From JBBDWJ01 sp040902925 (GTDB taxonomy: Bacteria > Acidobacteriota > Terriglobia > Bryobacterales > UBA6623): a stretch of 10,318 bases of DNA. Below, in pieces: positions 7,250 to 10,318 of the stretch (position 1 is the stretch's first letter; every line of letters begins with the position of its first letter). The stretch spans positions 1 to 10,318 of the forward strand of contig JBBDWJ010000377.1 in NCBI GenBank assembly GCA_040902925.1, given 5' to 3'. A model generated the notes under the pieces. That model was not told where the DNA came from. It did not search any database and saw nothing but the letters and a program-made list of their open reading frames with translations. The position numbers were made by a program, and so were the translations under genes.

Positions 7250-7678
7250 ATGACCGAATGGATCGGAATCCTCGTCTCCGGACTTGCCCTCGCGGCCGCC
7301 GGAAGCACTGACGCCGAAAGCGAAGTGCGCGCCGCCATGATCGCCTGGAAGGAAGCCACGCTCGGCAAAGACGGCGCCGCCCTCGATAGCCTGCTCCACC
7401 AGGATCTGACCTACAGCCACTCCAACGGCCGCACGCAAACCAAAGACGACGTAGTCTCGTCGGTCGCCGGTGGAAAAAGCAGCGTCACCGGCATCGACTT
7501 CGGCGACCCGACCGTCCGCGTCTACGGAACGACCGCGCTCGTGAAGGGAATCGTCGACGTCCACAACAGCAAAGACGGCGTCACCGCAACTGCGCATCTA
7601 GACATCCTGCATGTCTGGATCAAGGGCCCCCGAGGGTGGCAGATGGTTGCCCGCCAAGCCACGCAAGCCACCGCCTAA
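7250..7678 (+). CDS. Small secreted NTF2-like (DUF4440/SnoaL-like) protein
   Basis: The 142-residue product opens with a short hydrophobic segment (ILVSGLALAAAG) followed by small residues, consistent with a signal peptide cut near residue 18-22. The remainder fits the NTF2-like fold of DUF4440: an N-terminal helix (SEVRAAMIAWKEATLGKDGAAL), the motif LHQDLTYSHSNGRTQTKDDVV, then alternating strands including VRVYGTTALVKGIVDV and a final strand WQMVARQATQ. Such proteins are small cone-shaped dimers; some bind ligands or act as enzymes, but most have no known function, and none can be assigned here. The gene lies 94 bp after the acyl-ligase fusion but has its own -10 box, so co-transcription is not required. 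It converges on the FAD oxidase gene. Confidence 0.85.
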   Translation: MTEWIGILVSGLALAAAGSTDAESEVRAAMIAWKEATLGKDGAALDSLLHQDLTYSHSNGRTQTKDDVVSSVAGGKSSVTGIDFGDPTVRVYGTTALVKGIVDVHNSKDGVTATAHLDILHVWIKGPRGWQMVARQATQATA

Positions 7679-7833
7679 CGGTGGGGCGCAGTGTTGATTC
7701 TGTCCGGTGCCGGCGCGCCAACTGGCTGGTAGACTTCCAGCAACAGATGGCGCCGTTTGAGAGCGAGGATGCCGGTACGTTCATCAACAAAGCCCTGGCA
7801 GTCCGCAATCAGCGATGCGATTGAGCCTGGCAT
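7675..7833 (-). CDS. Doubtful 52-codon ORF downstream of and in frame with the FAD oxidase
   Basis: On the minus strand an ATG at 7831-7833 opens 52 codons that include SLIADCQGFVDERTGILALK and end in TAG at 7675-7677. The same frame is open without interruption back to the TGA of the FAD oxidase, so stop-codon readthrough would add 71 residues. The text looks protein-like, but codon ends are less G/C-biased than in neighbouring genes, there is no ribosome binding site, and no family is recognised. It overlaps the last four bases of the convergent DUF4440 gene. It may be a relic or chance. Confidence 0.2.
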   Translation of the reverse strand: MPGSIASLIADCQGFVDERTGILALKRRHLLLEVYQPVGAPAPDRINTAPHR

Positions 7834-7865
7834 GCCGCGCCAATCGTGGTCCGATGAAAGTAACG

Positions 7866-7900
7866 CGGGGTTTGAAGGAACTGAATCTCCTCAAGCCCCG
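7866..7900 (-). terminator. Terminator-like hairpin overlapping the FAD oxidase stop codon
   Basis: CGGGGTTTGAAGGA (7866-7879) pairs with TCCTCAAGCCCCG (7888-7900) with one bulge and one wobble, around an 8-base loop. The stop codon of the oxidase (7891-7893) lies inside the stem. On the minus strand the hairpin is followed by CGTTACTTTC, a poor U-tract, so termination may be partial or the hairpin may protect the 3' end. Confidence 0.45.
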
Positions 7901-9339
7901 TCAATCGCCTTAACAACACGATGCGCTGAGCGCGTCGCCGCTTCCATCCCCCAGCCGAGGTTGTCGGCGTACGCGCCCGCGAAATGTACGCGCCCCTGCG
8001 GCTCGAAGGTGTGAGGCCAATACTTTTTCAACTCCCCGACTTTGTACCCGATGCGCTCGCAAGCGCCGGCCCAGGGATGCTTGGACCACTCGACCACCCA
8101 GGCCTGCGAAATGTCTTCGCTCTTTCCCGGGTAGTATTTGCGATACGCCGCCAGGGCCTGCTCGGCTGTCGTCGTCGCGACCGAAGTTCCCGCCAGCAAC
8201 CCGCGTGAGGAGTCGACGTCTTCTCCCAAACGCCAGATATGCCCCAGCGCGGGATCGCCGAACGACATATCGGGCTTGATGCCATCCTTCTCCCAGAACC
8301 GCGAGCGCGATACGAAGATCGGCCGGGTCGCAAAGTAATACGGCATGTTCGAGATGGCAAAATTCTTGCTCTCGGACCACGCCGGCGTAACCGGAATCCG
8401 CCGCAGCATCACGGCCGACATACAGCAAACCAAATAGTCGGCCTCAATCTTCTTCTTTTCACCGTGCCGTTCCGGCGCAGGCTGGTCCTGATAAGTCACG
8501 GTCACGCCCGTCGAGCCGTGCTCGATCGCCACGACGGGCGAGCCAAGCCGCACGCGGTCGCCGAGTCTTTTCGCCAGCATGTCTGGAAGCCGTTGGTTGC
8601 CGCCTTCAAGGCGGTAGACCTTGGTCGGATACGACGGCACGCCGCGCAGCTTCAAAATCGCGTCTTCCCAGATCGCCTGTAGCGCTGAACCCGAGCTACC
8701 CACAAAATTCAACGTGGCTTCCGATGCGCCCTCTTTCCGAATCACGTCGCTCAGCGGTACATCGTCGAGCTTGTCGAGCCCGACACCAAACGGTTGGTAC
8801 TCGTTGCGAAAACGTTCGATGTAGGAGCCGAGAAACAATTCAGACAATTTGTTCCAGCCGTGTCGGACGATGTGGTCCACCTCACGCTGGTTCAAGCCGA
8901 AGGCTTTAAGGACTTTTGGATCGGCGAGCATCTCATCGCTGTACATCTTGCCGTCGATGAAACGGATGTAGTTTTCGCGCTTGGGATAACCGAGCGGGCG
9001 AAGATTGAATTCCTTGATGTACTGCCAGCAAATCTCGTAGCCAGGCTGCGTGAAGTGCTCCGCGCCGGCGTCGACGTAGAAGCCGTCGGGAAGTTGGTCG
9101 CGAAACGTAAAGACGTGCCCGCCGGTGCGCCCGGAGGCTTCGAGCACCGTAACGTCGTGGCCGCGCTTCATCAGCTCGTAGCCGCAAGAAAGACCGCCGA
9201 TGCCGCCCCCGGCCACGACCACTTTCTTTGGGCGGCTCGTCTGCGGGCGAGCCGGGGCCGCGCCGGCAGCCGCCAACGCAGTGCCCGCCAAGCGCAACAC
9301 TTCACGGCGGTTGATGGAAGGCGACGGATAGAGCTGCAT
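7891..9339 (-). CDS. Tat-exported FAD-dependent oxidoreductase of the flavin amine oxidase family
   Basis: The 482-residue product carries a twin-arginine signal at its start (NRREVLRLAG, R11-R12, then an alanine-rich core to about residue 30), so it is probably exported folded with its cofactor. An FAD-binding Rossmann motif follows (VVVAGGGIGGLSCGYEL, glycines 44-49, with E67 in VTVLEAS), then RTGGHV at 71-76. The C-terminus has the usual second FAD contact (GRVHFAGAYADNLGWGMEAA, from 449). This is the architecture of monoamine and L-amino-acid oxidases, which turn amines into imines and pass electrons to oxygen or another acceptor; the substrate cannot be deduced. The frame extends to an ATG at 9375, but that ATG lies within the -10 box described at 9371-9376, and the start at 9339 gives a typical Tat signal, so 9339 is preferred; CGAGGTCG about 13 bases upstream is a somewhat distant ribosome binding site. 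No partner gene is adjacent. Confidence 0.9.
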   Translation of the reverse strand: MQLYPSPSINRREVLRLAGTALAAAGAAPARPQTSRPKKVVVAGGGIGGLSCGYELMKRGHDVTVLEASGRTGGHVFTFRDQLPDGFYVDAGAEHFTQPGYEICWQYIKEFNLRPLGYPKRENYIRFIDGKMYSDEMLADPKVLKAFGLNQREVDHIVRHGWNKLSELFLGSYIERFRNEYQPFGVGLDKLDDVPLSDVIRKEGASEATLNFVGSSGSALQAIWEDAILKLRGVPSYPTKVYRLEGGNQRLPDMLAKRLGDRVRLGSPVVAIEHGSTGVTVTYQDQPAPERHGEKKKIEADYLVCCMSAVMLRRIPVTPAWSESKNFAISNMPYYFATRPIFVSRSRFWEKDGIKPDMSFGDPALGHIWRLGEDVDSSRGLLAGTSVATTTAEQALAAYRKYYPGKSEDISQAWVVEWSKHPWAGACERIGYKVGELKKYWPHTFEPQGRVHFAGAYADNLGWGMEAATRSAHRVVKAIDGA

Positions 9340-9370
9340 GATGAATTTGCGACCTCGACGAATGGCCACC

Positions 9371-9399
9371 AGCATAGAGGAGGCCTAGCTGCGTTGCAA
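9371..9399 (-). promoter_or_regulatory. Candidate promoter of the FAD oxidase gene
   Basis: On the minus strand TTGCAA (9394-9399) and TATGCT (9371-9376), each four of six consensus positions, are separated by exactly 17 bases. A start of transcription near 9364 leaves about 25 bases before the ATG at 9339, long enough to hold the GAGGT ribosome binding site. Confidence 0.45.
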
Positions 9400-9720
9400 G
9401 GTCGTCCGGCGCGAGTTGGCCAAGGGCTTCGGCGGCAAATCGCTGGACCGCCATGGTACGACGCAACGCCATTCCGGAAACCGCGGCGTTCACCCGCCGG
9501 GATTCGCAGTGGGTATGAGGCGAGAATGCGGCATGTGAATCGACGGCCGGCGTTCAACGAGTCTGGCCCGGCGCAACAGGTAGGGGGCAAATGCTCGCGC
9601 CTTTATCCACAACCTGCACTCAAAAATATGGCCACCTTCCATGCAAACAGCCTGGCACGCAAAGGCCGATTAGCTCTTGCCGGTGACCGCCGGTACTTTA
9701 GGTGCTAAGACAAATCCGCT
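9400..9720. other. Gene-free stretch upstream of the FAD oxidase
   Basis: No gene is supported here. The plus-strand frame ending with TAA at 9706-9708 continues from an antisense shadow of the oxidase, and a 63-codon minus-strand frame (9302-9493) has no good ribosome binding site and runs through the oxidase promoter. No residue pattern of a known family was seen in any frame. Confidence 0.5.
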
Positions 9721-9768
9721 AGGGGATCTCACTTGCGCTTTCTTGCAGTTTCCTAACTTTTTCCACAA

Positions 9769-9858
9769 TCAGATGTTCCCGAAAATCTTCTCTTTGAGTG
9801 AAGTTTTCTCTTCATGCGAACTTAAACACGGCCCGTGATTCGCGGATGTATCAGCCAT
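9769..9858 (-). CDS. Possible small protein of 29 residues
   Basis: An ATG at 9856-9858 on the minus strand is preceded, at the ideal distance of seven bases, by GAGGAG (9866-9871). It opens 29 codons starting MADTSANHG and ending EKIFGNI before TGA. The product is hydrophilic, with no membrane segment and no recognised family. A TAGAAT box at 9874-9879 lies just upstream, but transcription from it would begin inside the ribosome binding site, so the two do not fit together well. The frame two bases over is open for a further 30 codons (to a TAG at 9719-9721), including FREHLIVEKVRKLQE, so a frameshifted longer gene is also possible. Confidence is low because of size. Confidence 0.28.
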   Translation of the reverse strand: MADTSANHGPCLSSHEEKTSLKEKIFGNI

Positions 9859-9973
9859 TACTCAACTCCTCATATTCTAGTAACCCTAAACAAGTCGTCA
9901 TCAACTTATCGTAAAATACCGGCAGAAATTGTTGATCGTTGAACGCGCTCGTGATACGTTTGAAACGCTAGCT

Positions 9974-10243
9974 CTAAGGGCCAGTCCCCCCAAAGACCTT
10001 GGCCCGATCACGAGCAGGCTCGACTGATAATTCGAGCCGGGGAGTGGCGCCTACTTGTCCCCCCAGGGCGCCGCTCCTGTTCCGCGGATTGCACTCCGAA
10101 TCGTAAAGTATATTTGACCCAGTGCGTCGGCTCCCGCCGCGTTTCGCCGCCGCGGCGAGCGCCCTCAACTCATCGATTTCCTCGGCAAGACGGATATCAT
10201 CAAGGGGTAGGGGCTGATCGGAATCGAACCAGAAACGGCGCCC
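9974..10243 (-). pseudogene. N-terminally open minus-strand frame, probable gene relic
   Basis: After a TAA (10244-10246), the minus-strand frame is open for 89 codons to TAG at 9974-9976. Its first part reads like real protein: RRFWFDSDQPLPLDD, then a charged amphipathic helix IRLAEEIDELRALAAAAKRG. The rest is low-quality sequence rich in G, R and P. There is no ATG or GTG early in the frame; only a TTG at 10166-10168 is available. An ATG in the neighbouring frame (near 10277, product beginning MSRTRDRPPQ) could join it by one frameshift near 10240. No family is recognised, so this is best read as a decayed or interrupted gene. Confidence 0.3.
9978..10157. repeat. Cluster of four consecutive inverted repeats
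   Basis: Four stems follow one another: GGGCCA/TGGCCC (9978-9983 with 10000-10005); GGCTCGA/TCGAGCC with an 8-base loop (10017-10023 with 10032-10038); GGAGTGGCGCC/GGCGCCGCTCC with one wobble (10041-10051 with 10067-10077); and CGCCGCG/CGCGGCG (10135-10141 with 10151-10157). The second and third are only two bases apart. They could fold as an RNA or mark a recombination scar; no T-run follows any of them, so they are not classic terminators. Confidence 0.5.
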
Positions 10244-10318
10244 TTACCTGAGGCGGCCGGTCGCGGGTGCGCGACATAAATGTGGAAAGGGAATCACGCG
10301 GCGGTTGAGCGGGCTTCC

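Noticed and set aside
6571..7368. 265-codon minus-strand frame over the acyltransferase domain and DUF4440 gene
   Set aside because: It spans two well-supported plus-strand genes and the promoter between them, and shows no domain signature.
9340..9375. Extension of the FAD oxidase to an ATG at 9375
   Set aside because: This ATG lies within the candidate -10 box and would place 12 more residues ahead of the Tat signal; the start at 9339 gives a standard Tat signal length.
10210..10240. tRNA or tmRNA 3' end on the minus strand (GGTTCGATTCC followed by AGCCCC)
   Set aside because: Only two base pairs of the T-stem form properly, no matching acceptor 5' half or anticodon arm is found beyond it, and the sequence is explained by the codons for FWFDSDQP in the minus-strand frame.

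Overview
The window is GC-rich bacterial DNA, most likely from an Acidobacteriota genome of the Solibacter/Bryobacter type. Three things suggest this: a very large Oar-like TonB-dependent receptor with an N-terminal carboxypeptidase-regulatory-like domain and the PLNGRNF plug motif; the C-terminal tail of an FtsX/MacB-type permease of the kind abundant in that phylum; and short mRNA leaders with weak Shine-Dalgarno sequences at some genes. The lineage is inferred from family knowledge, not from a search.

Layout. Bases 1-72 may hold the last 23 codons of a plus-strand gene. A strong intrinsic terminator (88-125) then closes the minus-strand receptor gene (201-3545), whose start is fixed by an AGGAGG ribosome binding site. 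Upstream of the receptor, 3546-4290 is a degraded intergenic zone. It holds a possible receptor promoter, an 83-codon 3' remnant of an ABC-transporter permease, and an 83-bp REP-like palindrome built on GGGGACAG motifs. On the plus strand follows the most notable gene (4291-7155): one polypeptide fusing an acyl carrier domain, a fatty acyl-AMP ligase-type adenylating domain and a PlsC-type glycerolipid acyltransferase, all with intact signature motifs. A small secreted NTF2-like (DUF4440) protein follows (7250-7678), with its own -10 box so close to the ATG that its mRNA looks leaderless. It converges on a minus-strand, Tat-exported FAD-dependent amine-oxidase-like enzyme (7891-9339), whose stop codon lies in a terminator-like hairpin and whose promoter can be read at 9371-9399.

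The last ~940 bp (9376-10318) carry no confidently recognisable gene. The central part (9721-9960) is 42.5% GC by direct count and contains a 29-codon minus-strand ORF with a good ribosome binding site. The right end contains an N-terminally open minus-strand reading frame (probably a gene relic) overlaid by four consecutive inverted repeats.

The genes do not form one operon or an obvious joint pathway. The receptor, the ligase/acyltransferase, the DUF4440 protein and the oxidase look like separate transcription units. The best candidate for new biology is the carrier-ligase-acyltransferase fusion, which could activate a free fatty acid, load it on its own carrier and transfer it to a lipid acceptor without release. 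No defence system, CRISPR array, tRNA, rRNA or complete mobile element is visible.
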